A DNA stretch of 64,000 bases from Reichenbachiella agarivorans (GTDB taxonomy: Bacteria; Bacteroidota; Bacteroidia; Cytophagales; Cyclobacteriaceae): assembly GCF_025502585.1 (NCBI RefSeq), contig NZ_CP106679.1:2573501-2637500 (forward strand), in the 5' to 3' direction. Made by a program: the position numbers and the translations under genes. Below, in pieces: positions 9,015 to 17,199 of the stretch (position 1 is its first letter; each line of letters opens with the position of its first letter). The notes under the pieces were generated by a model. That model was given only the letters and a program-made list of their open reading frames with translations. It was not told the origin of the DNA and ran no database searches.

Positions 9015-9542
9015 TTACTTGATCAACGATCTGATTTTATCTATTTTTTCTTGTTTGAATCTACCTCTGGTCGCCCATAGGATAGTTCCTTCTGGATCAA
9101 GGATGAAATAATAGGAAGTGTCTTTTCTTCCCAACATATCCAGGACTTCTTGGTATTTTTTCAAACCACCCTTGTGATATAGGATGTGTGGAAGCAAAAG
9201 TGGGTCAATGGACTCATTGACTTGCTGTCTCACGATTCCTTCCGCAGCAGCATTTACGCCACTAAACATGATGACGAAATAAGCATTGATACTCTCTGTG
9301 CCATCGCTGAGGAACTCTTGGTAGATAGGGACGATCCAATCCATGAGTGCTTCTTGAGATTTTTTATTGTAAGTGAGTCCAATGATGGTGTATTTCCCTT
9401 TTGAATCTTCGGGTAGATTGTAGGAAGTGTCAAAGGATTCAGCTTCTAAATTTGGAAATGTACTGCCAATAGCTGCTGATTCTTGTGCATAGCTGCTAAT
9501 CGTAAGTAGTATAAATGCAATTACTAGGTAGATGGTTTTCAT
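9015..9542 (-). CDS. Periplasmic thioredoxin-fold protein without cysteines
   Basis: A 175-residue exported protein (signal core YLVIAFILLTISSYAQ). The layout resembles the redoxin/thioredoxin-like fold: GSTFPNLEAESFD at the start, a TIIGLTYNKKSQEAL strand-helix where the CxxC normally sits, and SYYFILDPEGTILWATRGRF near the end, which matches the fold's cis-Pro/edge-strand region. No cysteine occurs anywhere in the chain, so it cannot do thiol-disulfide exchange; a chaperone-like or ATP10-like role is possible but is only a guess. It stands alone, followed by the sigma-factor gene on the same strand with a terminator between them. Confidence 0.7.
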   Translation of the reverse strand: MKTIYLVIAFILLTISSYAQESAAIGSTFPNLEAESFDTSYNLPEDSKGKYTIIGLTYNKKSQEALMDWIVPIYQEFLSDGTESINAYFVIMFSGVNAAAEGIVRQQVNESIDPLLLPHILYHKGGLKKYQEVLDMLGRKDTSYYFILDPEGTILWATRGRFKQEKIDKIRSLIK

Positions 9543-9623
9543 ATGTTTTGATTTTTATAGAAAGTTCAACAAAAGCATCGAATTATAAAAATCAAATTGA
9601 AATCCTTGTTCTGATGAGAGGAT

Positions 9624-9652
9624 AAAAAAAACCTCAGCAAAAGCTGAGGTTT
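9624..9652 (-). terminator. Rho-independent terminator of the sigma-factor gene
   Basis: ACCTCAGC (9631-9638) and GCTGAGGT (9643-9650) form an 8-bp GC-rich stem with a 4-nt loop. Read on the minus strand the stem is followed by a run of eight T, directly downstream of the sigma-factor stop codon at 9681. Confidence 0.85.
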
Positions 9653-9680
9653 CAAATGTTTTATGAGACACTTTGAGTAA

Positions 9681-10553
9681 TTAGCTAGCGCAAAACTCTT
9701 TCAATCGTTGATTTTTGTTTGGCTCTCTCAATTTCTGAAGTGCCTTTTCTCTGATTTGTCTTACTCTTTCTCTAGTCAATCCCATGATGTCACCGATTTC
9801 TTCTAGTGTGAATGGGTTGTCAGAACCAATACCAAAGCTCATTTTGACTACTTCTCTCTCTCTGGCAGTCAAGGTAGATAGTGCTCTGATCGTTTCTACT
9901 TTCAACGAATCGTTGAATACCATCTGTCCATCAGTTGGGCCAGTAGTTTTGTTTTCTAGTACGTCAAGCAATGACCCTGATTCGTCCTCTCCAAATGGAG
10001 CATCCATAGACATTTGCTTCACTTCAGCACCCAAGGTGTTTCTGACTTCACTTGGCTTCATTTCCAAGATCTCGGCCAACTCCTCTTCGGTTGGTTCTCT
10101 TTCGTATTTTTGTTCCAACTCAGCATAAGCTCTTCTGATTTGGTTGATTGCGCCAGATTTATTCATTGGCAACCTTACTATTCTTGATTGCTCAGCCAAA
10201 GCTTGCATGATCGACTGACGAATCCACCATACGGCGTAAGAGATAAATTTAAATCCTTTTGTTTCGTCAAATTTCTTGGCTGCTTTGATCAGTCCTAGAT
10301 TGCCCTCGTTGATCAAGTCATTGAGTGGTAAACTTCTGTTTTGGTATTGTTTCGCTACCGAAACCACAAACCTCAAGTTTGCTTTTACCAATTTTTCCAA
10401 AGCCAGATCATCCCCTTGTTTAATTCTTTGCGCCAATTCCACCTCTTCATCAGGTGTAATCATCGGCACACTACTAACTTCAGTAAAGTACTTTTCAAGT
10501 GTGTGACTTTCACGTCTGTTAGTGATGGATTGTGTGATCTTAAGCTGTCTCAT
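9681..10553 (-). CDS. rpoD: Primary RNA polymerase sigma factor (RpoD/SigA)
   Basis: A 290-residue sigma-70 factor of the short Bacteroidota housekeeping type, which lacks region 1.1 and the non-conserved insert. Visible in order: region 1.2/2.1 (TPDEEVELAQRIKQGDD), region 2.2 (LINEGNLGLIKAAKKFD), 2.3-2.4 (FKFISYAVWWIRQSI), region 3 and region 4.2 with its helix-turn-helix (LEEIGDIMGLTRERVRQI). It directs core polymerase to the TTTG/TAnnTTTG promoters of this phylum. A well-formed promoter of just that type precedes it, consistent with autoregulation, and a strong terminator follows it, so it is monocistronic. Confidence 0.95.
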   Translation of the reverse strand: MRQLKITQSITNRRESHTLEKYFTEVSSVPMITPDEEVELAQRIKQGDDLALEKLVKANLRFVVSVAKQYQNRSLPLNDLINEGNLGLIKAAKKFDETKGFKFISYAVWWIRQSIMQALAEQSRIVRLPMNKSGAINQIRRAYAELEQKYEREPTEEELAEILEMKPSEVRNTLGAEVKQMSMDAPFGEDESGSLLDVLENKTTGPTDGQMVFNDSLKVETIRALSTLTAREREVVKMSFGIGSDNPFTLEEIGDIMGLTRERVRQIREKALQKLREPNKNQRLKEFCAS

Positions 10554-10587
10554 ATGATATATTTTTCCTTATTTATTAGGACTCTAA

Positions 10588-10615
10588 AATTCTACATAAT
10601 TCTTGGTGTAGAATT
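10588..10615 (-). other. Leader hairpin of the sigma-factor mRNA
   Basis: AATTCTACA (10588-10596) and TGTAGAATT (10607-10615) form a perfect 9-bp stem with a 10-nt loop, lying between the predicted promoter and the start codon at 10553. The stem would be part of the roughly 65-nt 5' leader. Function unknown. Confidence 0.5.
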
Positions 10616-10624
10616 ATTAGCCCG

Positions 10625-10656
10625 CAAATTTAACCTTTTATACGATTTCTTTCAAA
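10625..10656 (-). promoter_or_regulatory. Bacteroidota-type promoter of the sigma-factor gene
   Basis: On the minus strand TTTG (10656-10653), a 20-nt spacer and TAAATTTG (10632-10625) match the phylum consensus TTTG and TAnnTTTG perfectly. The start of transcription would be near 10620, giving a leader of about 65 nt. Confidence 0.65.
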
Positions 10657-10777
10657 CTGAAGATTAGTTTTCTCTGATATTTCCTAGATGTGTGGTCTCA
10701 AATGTCTGGTAGAGACATCTAGTTCATGAGTTGGTTTTTCTTCATTCCTCTGAAAGTACAAAACATAACGTAATAAT

Positions 10778-10842
10778 CCTATGATATTGTCATTTTTATC
10801 CTAGTTCTTGATATTCAGACAAAAAAGAGTTAATATCATAGG
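10778..10842. repeat. 11-bp perfect inverted repeat upstream of the CBS gene
   Basis: CCTATGATATT (10778-10788) and AATATCATAGG (10832-10842) are exact reverse complements separated by 43 nt. The right arm ends 34 nt before the CBS gene start, where an operator or a long leader hairpin would be expected. Confidence 0.5.
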
Positions 10843-10876
10843 TACTGATTGAATGTAAACCTAAATCTACTAAACT

Positions 10877-11332
10877 ATGGTAATGAATTTTAAAGGTGCG
10901 AAGGTCGAGCAATCCAATGGCATCCAGTATGAAACAATCGCCGATTACATGGCTAAAGATCTGATCACATTTACACCAGATATGGAGATTGCCGAGGCAA
11001 TTGACATTATGCTCAAAAAAAGAATCTCTGGAGGTCCAGTTCTCAATGAAAAGAGGGAACTCGTGGGGATGCTTTCTGAAAAGGATTGTCTCAAGGTACT
11101 GGTGCAGTCTTCGTATCACAACATACCCAGTGGGAAAGGCACGGTCAAAGACTATATGTCTACCAACGTGAAAACTTTGGAAATGGATATGGATGTGGTG
11201 TCCTGTGCCAATGAATTTTTGACTACCTACTTCAGACGATTCCCTGTGACACAAAATGGCGTACTCAAAGGACAGATATCTCGCAGAGACATCATGCGTG
11301 CGGCTCAAAAGATTAAATCTACAACTTGGTAA
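10877..11332 (+). CDS. CBS-pair domain protein
   Basis: A 151-residue protein made almost entirely of two CBS motifs: the first around YMAKDLITFTPDMEIAEAI...GGPVLNEKRELVGMLSEKD (residues ~24-75), the second from DYMSTNVKTLEMDMDV to GQISRRDIMRAA. CBS pairs bind adenosyl nucleotides and act as cytoplasmic energy or redox sensors; a stand-alone pair probably regulates a partner protein by contact. ATG codons at 10877 and 10883 are both possible starts. The opposite-strand frame over the same bases is a shadow. Its stop codon abuts the end of ruvC, which converges on it. Confidence 0.85.
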   Translation: MVMNFKGAKVEQSNGIQYETIADYMAKDLITFTPDMEIAEAIDIMLKKRISGGPVLNEKRELVGMLSEKDCLKVLVQSSYHNIPSGKGTVKDYMSTNVKTLEMDMDVVSCANEFLTTYFRRFPVTQNGVLKGQISRRDIMRAAQKIKSTTW

Positions 11333-11884
11333 TTATTTTATCCGATTAGGGTTATCCGACAAAAATGCTTTCCAGCTTTTACTGCTGGATTGCACATTTC
11401 CTCCCTGATAGTGATGAGTCAGTGCTACTGCGAGAGCATCCGTAGCGTCTAATAGTTTGGGTGCATCTTGGAATTTTAAAATTGATTTGAGCATGGCTGC
11501 CACCTGTTCTTTGGATGCGTTTCCATTGCCTGTCACGGATTGTTTTACTTTTTTGGGCGCATACTCAGTGATGGGGATGTCTCGGTTGAGTGCAGCGGCC
11601 ATGGCTACACCTTGGGCTCTGCCCAATTTGAGCATGGACTGGACATTTTTGCCAAAGAATGGAGCCTCCAGCGCCACATGATCAGGAGCGAACTCATCTA
11701 TGATTGAGGAGACTCGCTCATAGATTTTTTTTAGTTTCAATTCGTGATTTTCGTATTTTGATAGATGTATCACGCCAAATTGAAGGAGCTTTACAGTCGA
11801 TCCCGTAATCAATATCACACCATATCCCATGACGTTAGTCCCAGGGTCAATACCTAAAATGATTTTTTCTTTAATTTTTTGCAT
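11333..11884 (-). CDS. ruvC: Holliday junction resolvase RuvC
   Basis: A 183-residue endonuclease that cleaves Holliday junctions with RuvAB during recombination. The four catalytic acidic residues are present: the Asp of ILGIDPG at the N-terminus, the Glu of VALEAPFFG, and the two Asp of LDATDALAVALTHH. The ATG at 11884 is chosen because family members begin a few residues before the IDPG strand; a start at 11917 would add 11 residues. The gene is convergent with, and directly abuts, the CBS gene. ruvA and ruvB are not in this window. Confidence 0.93.
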   Translation of the reverse strand: MQKIKEKIILGIDPGTNVMGYGVILITGSTVKLLQFGVIHLSKYENHELKLKKIYERVSSIIDEFAPDHVALEAPFFGKNVQSMLKLGRAQGVAMAAALNRDIPITEYAPKKVKQSVTGNGNASKEQVAAMLKSILKFQDAPKLLDATDALAVALTHHYQGGNVQSSSKSWKAFLSDNPNRIK

Positions 11885-11948
11885 GGATGTGAATAGCATT
11901 GCAAGATAGAAAATCATCCTACGTTTTGTCCAAGAACAAGTCTTATTT

Positions 11949-12899
11949 ATGGAGTTTTTGCGAGTAGATCATTTGAGGCAACGAGCAGTCTGGTTTTATC
12001 CAGTCTTGCGGATACTGTGGGTATGGGTGATTCCCGTGGCAGTATTGAGCATGGTTGTCTTCAAAATCCATGAAGGTGATTTTAACTGGAGTTTCTTTCA
12101 TCTCATGGACATGAGTTGGTTGCTGGTAGCTGTCTCCTTGTTGCCACTCAATTTGTTGATAGAAGCATACGCCTGGTATTATTTGATCCGAGATATGGAT
12201 AATAAATCCTTTGTGGAAGTATGGAAAGTGACTTTGATAGGTAGAAGTGTCAATGTATTGACTCCTTTTGGCTTGGGAGATGCAGTGGTACGCTTGGGAG
12301 ACATTGCAAGGCAAGATAGAGTCAAGGCTGTGTCTGCGCTGGCCGTAGTTCGTTTTTCTCAGATGGTGCCCACTTTTATCTTTGGGTCTGTATCAGTGTT
12401 TTTTTTGATTCTATTGGGAGCCAAACTTTTCTCTCTGACAGTGGTTTTGGGTTCGTGTTTGGGCGTGTTTCTTATGTTAGTCATTGCATACCTGTCTTTC
12501 AAGGATAAAATTCATTCCCAAATGGAAAGGTATAGATTGTCTTTTATGAATTACCAATGGAGACAATGGTTATACGTGCTCTTGCTCTCCTCCTGCCGTT
12601 ACGTTATTTTCAGTCTGCAGTTTTTGATGGTCTTTTATGTGTTGAAGATCAATTTAGATGCCCACATTATTCTTTTAGGAGTGTTTTGGATTTTTTTGAT
12701 CAAAACTTTCATACCCAATGTGACCGCACTGGGGGATTTGATGAACCGAGAGTTGTCTGCTGCGCTTTTCTTTTCTTTCTTCCATGTGGACATGGCTTTG
12801 ATAGGGATTGCTAGTGCATTGATATGGCTCGTCAATATTATTTTACCTGCGCTGATAGGTTTATTATTCATCTCTGGTTTTAGCCGCAAGCACTTATGA
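11949..12899 (+). CDS. Flippase-like integral membrane protein (LPG synthase TM-domain family)
   Basis: A 316-residue polytopic protein with about eight hydrophobic segments. It matches the membrane domain of the lysylphosphatidylglycerol synthetase/AglD family: the conserved GRSVNVLTPFGLGDAVVRL stretch near residue 98, where family members have a Pro-Gly rich loop, and FIPNVTALGDLMNRE in the C-terminal half. Family members are thought to move lipids or lipid-linked sugars across the membrane. It begins the operon and overlaps the first glycosyltransferase by 4 nt (ATGA), which supports a role in glycolipid or polysaccharide export. Confidence 0.8.
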   Translation: MEFLRVDHLRQRAVWFYPVLRILWVWVIPVAVLSMVVFKIHEGDFNWSFFHLMDMSWLLVAVSLLPLNLLIEAYAWYYLIRDMDNKSFVEVWKVTLIGRSVNVLTPFGLGDAVVRLGDIARQDRVKAVSALAVVRFSQMVPTFIFGSVSVFFLILLGAKLFSLTVVLGSCLGVFLMLVIAYLSFKDKIHSQMERYRLSFMNYQWRQWLYVLLLSSCRYVIFSLQFLMVFYVLKINLDAHIILLGVFWIFLIKTFIPNVTALGDLMNRELSAALFFSFFHVDMALIGIASALIWLVNIILPALIGLLFISGFSRKHL

Positions 12900-13987
12900 T
12901 ATGGGTTTTGGCTAGCACTGTTGGGGTCTATTGCTTGGGAATGATAGTGATGATCTACGGAATCCATCGTACTGGTGGGAAGTCCAAAATTTCTCATTCG
13001 ACCATCGCTGTGACGGTGCTATTGCCTGTTCGGAATGAGGAGAAAGGCATAGTCCAAACCGTTAAGAGTATATTGACCAATACCTACCAAGATTTTGAGT
13101 TATTGGTGCTCGATGATCATTCCACAGATCAGACCGTTCAGGCCATTGCATCTATTGCTGATCCTAGAGTAGTGGTTATACCTCTTGCTGTGCTTGAGGT
13201 GGGCAAAAAGGCTGCCATCACCAAAGGAGTTGGTTTGGCCAAAGGAGAATTAATTGTTTGTACAGACAGCGATACCTTGGTGACATCAGGGTGGATAGAA
13301 GGTCATGTCCGTGCCTTTCAGCGTGGCAATCAACTTTCTTTTGGGCCTGTGAGATATTTTGATCAAAGTTGCTTGACGAATATGCTCAATGTGGAGCTGT
13401 CAGCTCTGGTAGGGGTGGGGGCGGCTACTACTGCACTAGGCTATCCCAGCATGATCAATGGCTGCAATTATGCGTTTGCCAAAAGTGCGTTTATAACAGT
13501 GAAAGGTTTTTTGGGCAATGAGAATGTGGCATCTGGTGATGATGAGTTTTTGCTTCGAAAGATAACTAAGCGCTATCCAGGTCAGATTGCTTTTCTTGTC
13601 GATCCAGCAGTATTGGTGCAGACAGCAGCACCAGATAATCTACTGACATTTTATCATCAGCGTAAAAGATGGGCATCCAAGTGGAGACACCACCAGGACT
13701 GGTTGTCGCATGTCCTGCCTTTTTCTCTTTTCTTGATTTACGGGATATTAGTCGGTGCGAGTATCCATTTGATAGAGGAGCATCTTTGGTTGATTGGGTT
13801 CCTATTGGGAGCTAAATTTTTGGCAGATTTTATTTTTTTGAAACAGGCGATCAAAATCTGTAAAAACAAAATGAACGTATTTTCCTTCTTGTCACTTCAA
13901 ATTATTTACCCTTTTTATGTGGTATTCTTTGGCATAGCTTCTAATTTTGGCAAGTTTCAGTGGAGAAACAGAACCTACCATATTTAA
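12896..13987 (+). CDS. Membrane-anchored family-2 glycosyltransferase
   Basis: A 363-residue GT2 enzyme with an N-terminal membrane segment, a cytoplasmic GT-A domain and two or three C-terminal membrane helices. Motifs in order: VTVLLPVRNEE (nucleotide-sugar strand), LVLDDHSTD, VCTDSDTLV (DxD metal site), GDDEFLLRK (the ED-like acceptor motif) and QRKRWASKW (QxxRW-like), the arrangement of processive or polyprenyl-linked sugar transferases. Start and previous stop overlap as ATGA. Acceptor and sugar unknown. The second, broken GT2 at 16115 has the same length and layout and is probably a paralogue. Confidence 0.88.
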   Translation: MIWVLASTVGVYCLGMIVMIYGIHRTGGKSKISHSTIAVTVLLPVRNEEKGIVQTVKSILTNTYQDFELLVLDDHSTDQTVQAIASIADPRVVVIPLAVLEVGKKAAITKGVGLAKGELIVCTDSDTLVTSGWIEGHVRAFQRGNQLSFGPVRYFDQSCLTNMLNVELSALVGVGAATTALGYPSMINGCNYAFAKSAFITVKGFLGNENVASGDDEFLLRKITKRYPGQIAFLVDPAVLVQTAAPDNLLTFYHQRKRWASKWRHHQDWLSHVLPFSLFLIYGILVGASIHLIEEHLWLIGFLLGAKFLADFIFLKQAIKICKNKMNVFSFLSLQIIYPFYVVFFGIASNFGKFQWRNRTYHI

Positions 13988-14005
13988 CTTTTTGACCCAT
14001 ACATT

Positions 14006-14260
14006 ATGAGCGACCATGAGTATGATGTTCTTGATGAACTCTATTTTTTGATTTCATTCGACGAGCTCAAAAACAGTGTTGGGATGGAGGATGATGAGAT
14101 TCGACCTGTTTTGGACAAGTTGCACAAAAAGGGATGGCTCAAGTGTTTTGAGGAGCCTGATGTAGAAATAGATCCCAAGAATGTAGATCTCGAAATTAAC
14201 TACCACAAGTACCATTATTTGGCTACCAAGGCAGGACTAAAAGCACACACCAGTACATGA
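14006..14260 (+). CDS. Small winged-helix-like protein of unknown function
   Basis: An 84-residue acidic protein. The middle (SFDELKNSVGMEDDEIRPVLDKLHKKGWLKCF) reads like a winged-helix fold: helix, turn, recognition-like helix and the GW wing turn seen in MarR/ArsR-type domains; the rest is short and acidic (EPDVEIDPKNVDLEINYH). It overlaps the phosphatase gene by 4 nt (ATGA), so the two are likely translated together and may interact, for example as a partner or target of the phosphatase. Function is inferred only from shape and position. Confidence 0.65.
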   Translation: MSDHEYDVLDELYFLISFDELKNSVGMEDDEIRPVLDKLHKKGWLKCFEEPDVEIDPKNVDLEINYHKYHYLATKAGLKAHTST

Positions 14261-15480
14261 ATACCGAAGAACTGATCGCGTCAAATTTGAAGGAGCTGGA
14301 GCTCAATTCTCTGTTGGAAGTGACTGAGGCGATCAACAACAACCTACCAGAGGAGTCTTTGTACAAGATTTATCATTTCACTTTGTTGGCCAACCTCAAG
14401 ATCAAGAAGTTGGCGCTTTTCGTCTTGGAGGATTTATGGGAAAGTAAGGTGTGTTTTGGTGTGAAGCAGGAAATCTGTGATCAGATTTCCCTTGAGGCTT
14501 TTGAGTCGCTGACCAAAACTACGGCTATTGACCGCAACCTGCCAGAAAGTGAATATTTTGAGTATGCCATCCCTGTTCTTCACAAAGAGAGGATTCTTGC
14601 ATTGGTGTTTATTGCAGACGTGACGCAATCCAAAATGGGCATTTCTGGCAAGTCACCTACTACTTTTTTAGAGGCGATAACCAATATCTTGATCGTAGCA
14701 ATCGAGAATAAGAAGTTGGCAAGAAAGCAACTCGAACAGGAAGCACTGACACGTGAATTGGAAATCGCTACGCAGGTACAGAAGAATTTATTCCCCAAAC
14801 AGCTCCCCAATACGGATGTTTTGGAGATTGATGCGGTCTATCAACCTCATCATAATGTAGGCGGAGACTATTACGATTATGTACAGATCCATGAAGATGT
14901 TTTTATGGTGTGTATAGCAGATGTGTCAGGCAAGGGCATCCCAGCGGCCCTTATGATGTCAAATTTTCAAGCTTCATTGCGTACGCTCATCAGACAAACT
15001 GATGATCTTGAAAAGATCGTGAGAGAACTCAATTACCAACTCGTCAATACGGGTAATGCAGATATCTTTATTACATTTTTCGTGGCTTTCTACAACCACA
15101 AATCTAAGGAGTTGAGCTATGCCAATTGTGGTCATAATCCTCCCTTGATGACCAGTAGAAAAGGGGAGGTCATTGAGCTAAGCAAAGGCACGACGGTTTT
15201 GGGTATGTTTGAACCCCTGCCTTTTATCGAAACAGGTCATCTTCATGACATTGACTCATTTGATCTGTTTTGCTATACTGATGGTCTCACGGAGGCCGAA
15301 AACCAGTCGGAAGAAGAATTTGGTGAAAGTCGGGTTGAAAAATTGGTTAAGGCATATGCTAAATCATCGGCCTCTAACTTGAATAAAAAGATTTTGGCGG
15401 ATGTGGAGCGGTTTAGAGATGGAAAGCCATATCGGGATGATATTACACTCGTGGCAGTCAAACTAAAATCAAACCCTTGA
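14257..15480 (+). CDS. GAF-SpoIIE serine phosphatase (PP2C type)
   Basis: A 407-residue signalling protein. Residues ~15-160 look like a GAF sensor domain, then a short coiled-coil linker (EQEALTRELEIATQVQKNLFP) leads into a SpoIIE/RsbU-type PP2C phosphatase. Metal-binding acidic motifs are visible: GGDYYDY, IADVSGKGIPAALMM, ANCGHNPP, CYTDGLTEAEN and RDDITLVAVKL. Such enzymes dephosphorylate serine/threonine residues of anti-anti-sigma or STAS-type partners; none is in this operon. It lies inside the envelope-glycan operon, overlapping genes on both sides by 4 nt. Confidence 0.9.
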   Translation: MNTEELIASNLKELELNSLLEVTEAINNNLPEESLYKIYHFTLLANLKIKKLALFVLEDLWESKVCFGVKQEICDQISLEAFESLTKTTAIDRNLPESEYFEYAIPVLHKERILALVFIADVTQSKMGISGKSPTTFLEAITNILIVAIENKKLARKQLEQEALTRELEIATQVQKNLFPKQLPNTDVLEIDAVYQPHHNVGGDYYDYVQIHEDVFMVCIADVSGKGIPAALMMSNFQASLRTLIRQTDDLEKIVRELNYQLVNTGNADIFITFFVAFYNHKSKELSYANCGHNPPLMTSRKGEVIELSKGTTVLGMFEPLPFIETGHLHDIDSFDLFCYTDGLTEAENQSEEEFGESRVEKLVKAYAKSSASNLNKKILADVERFRDGKPYRDDITLVAVKLKSNP

Positions 15481-16118
15481 GTTCCTTTTATTTCAAAAGA
15501 ATTCCTCATGTATTTAGGGTGCTATTCCCTTCGGTAATTTGGTCTGGAGACAAAGGAAAGCAAACATTGTATCTGACTTTTGATGATGGGCCATCTACGC
15601 ATAGTACTACCCAATTGTTAGATATCCTCTCAGAAAGAGAAGTGTCTGCAACTTTCTTTTTGAGTGGTTCGGAGGTTGACCACAATCCTGATTTGGTGCA
15701 AAAAATTATAGACAATAACCATCAAATTGCCAATCACGCCTACCATCATGTTCATGGCAAATCTTTGGGGGTCAATCAGTTTGTTGATGCTGTAGACTGT
15801 ACTCAGGAGCTAATCAAACAATATGTGCCTGTCTCTCCCAAGTTGTTTAGGCCACCGTATGGCGAATTATCCTTTAGGCAGTACAGAGCGATCAGAAGTG
15901 CTGGGTACAAGGTGGTGATGTGGTCTTTGATGCCAGGGGACTTTGATACTTATATTACTGATCAGGAGTGTCTGGATATCTTGACTCGACACACAAAAGC
16001 TGGAGATATCATTGTGCTTCATGACAATGAAAAATGTATAGAGAGGCTCAAGCTTATTTTGCCTCAATATCTCGAATATTGTCTGTCTCGTGGATACAGG
16101 TTTGAATTGTTAAAATGA
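15477..16118 (+). CDS. Polysaccharide deacetylase (NodB domain)
   Basis: A 213-residue carbohydrate esterase family 4 protein. All five motifs are visible: TFDDGPS (catalytic base and metal Asp), NHAYHH (metal His), RPPYGE, WSLMPGDFD and IVLHDNE (catalytic His). It removes acetyl groups from N-acetyl sugars of peptidoglycan, chitin-like or exopolysaccharide chains. No ATG is available near the N-terminus; the TTG at 15477 is used, forming a TTGA overlap with the phosphatase stop. Its own stop overlaps the next gene by ATGA. No signal peptide is evident. Context with GT2 enzymes and a flippase-like protein suggests surface glycan modification. Confidence 0.9.
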   Translation: MSSFYFKRIPHVFRVLFPSVIWSGDKGKQTLYLTFDDGPSTHSTTQLLDILSEREVSATFFLSGSEVDHNPDLVQKIIDNNHQIANHAYHHVHGKSLGVNQFVDAVDCTQELIKQYVPVSPKLFRPPYGELSFRQYRAIRSAGYKVVMWSLMPGDFDTYITDQECLDILTRHTKAGDIIVLHDNEKCIERLKLILPQYLEYCLSRGYRFELLK

Positions 16119-17198
16119 TGGGATGGGAAGTGCTTTTATGGCTTGTGGTGGGTTCTTCAGTTTTGTTGAACTTGATCCTTCTTGTTTATCATCCCAGCAT
16201 CCAAATGGACGAATGGAGTGGCGAACTGCCAAAAGTGTCCATTCTCATTGCAGTCAGGAATGAGTCCTCCAATGTTGCCAGTCTCTGTCAGACTTTGGGT
16301 CAACTAGACTATCCAATCGAAAAGCTACAAATATTGATAGGGGATGATGCCTCTGAGGATGATACATGGATGTTGTTCAAGAAATATGCACCTAGTCATG
16401 TTGATATTATTCCTTTTGAGAGAGAAAAAACTGGGCAGAATGGCAAGCAGAGGGTACTGAAATCGCTTGTTGCACGAGTGACAGGTGAAGTTGTTTTGAT
16501 GACTGATGCAGATATGCTCATCAATTCATCGTGGGTGAGAGCGATGGTTCAATATACCCAAGAGAATCAATTGATGACAGGTGTGACATTGGTGAAAGAG
16601 ATTAATATACTGAGCAAATTTTCAAAATCTGGATTGGGTGCTCAATCAATATTTGATCAGGTACATGGCAGGGTTTAGAATTTACCTCACAGCTTGGGGT
16701 AATAACATGTCGGTCACGCAAGCTACTTTGAAAGCGATTGACTACAATACTATCAAAGAGTCTGTCATCGAAGATGTAGCCTTATTGAATACCATCAAGT
16801 CCCACGGAGGATCATTGTATGTGAATACTGACCTAGGGGCGGTTCTCACTACCCAACCTGAGAAATCTTTGTTCGATATTGTGTCGCAAAGGATGCGATG
16901 GGCAAAGGGGATGATGTTTGTGTCAAATTGGGTCAAAATCGCACTGATCTTGAAAATCATGTACCTGCCAGCCGTGTGCTTGTTGATGCATTATCATCCG
17001 ATTGTTGTTTGCTTCTTTTTGATGAAAGTCGTCTGTCAATTGATTTTGATCCTAAAGATCAGAAGGGAGTTGCGGGCTAAAATTTCTGTCATATGGATAT
17101 GTTTCTTTGATTGGTATGAATTTCTAGTTTATTTTTCTTCTTTTGTGGCACACGTATTATCACTGAGATTTAGATGGAAGGGACGTAACTACAGATGA
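16115..17198 (+). pseudogene. Family-2 glycosyltransferase broken by a 1-nt frameshift
   Basis: Two overlapping frames together make one GT2 protein of about 361 residues. The first (16115-16678) has VSILIAVRNESSN, LIGDDASEDD and LMTDADMLINSSW (DxD) but stops at 16676. The second, open from before 16638 to 17198, carries TAWGNNMSV, VIEDVALLNTIKS and QRMRWAKGMMF (QxxRW) and the C-terminal membrane helices. Dropping one T from the run at 16619-16622 joins them into SKFQNLDWVLNQYLIRYM, which fits the family. Length and layout then match the intact GT2 at 12896. It could be a real inactivating insertion, a slippage site or a sequence error. The start overlaps the deacetylase stop (ATGA); tatD begins 1 nt after its stop. 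Confidence 0.8.
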
Positions 17199-17199
17199 T

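Larger units (their letters stand above)
10554..10876. other. Divergent intergenic region, sigma-factor gene and CBS gene
   Basis: This 323-bp gap holds no gene. It contains the sigma-factor promoter and leader hairpin on the left, a compact inverted repeat at 10684-10722 (CTAGATGT facing ACATCTAG, with an inner ATGTCT/AGACAT hairpin), and an 11-bp inverted repeat at 10778-10842 close to the CBS gene. Confidence 0.6.

Noticed and set aside
10796-11308. Open frame of about 170 codons on the minus strand over the CBS gene.
   Set aside because: It is fully antisense to a clear CBS-pair protein, has no recognised motif, and codon content fits the opposite strand.
16115-17198. Programmed +1 frameshift in the second glycosyltransferase.
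   Set aside because: No slippery-site context with a downstream structure or pausing codon is evident around the four-T run, and the paralogue needs none; a mutation or sequence error is simpler.
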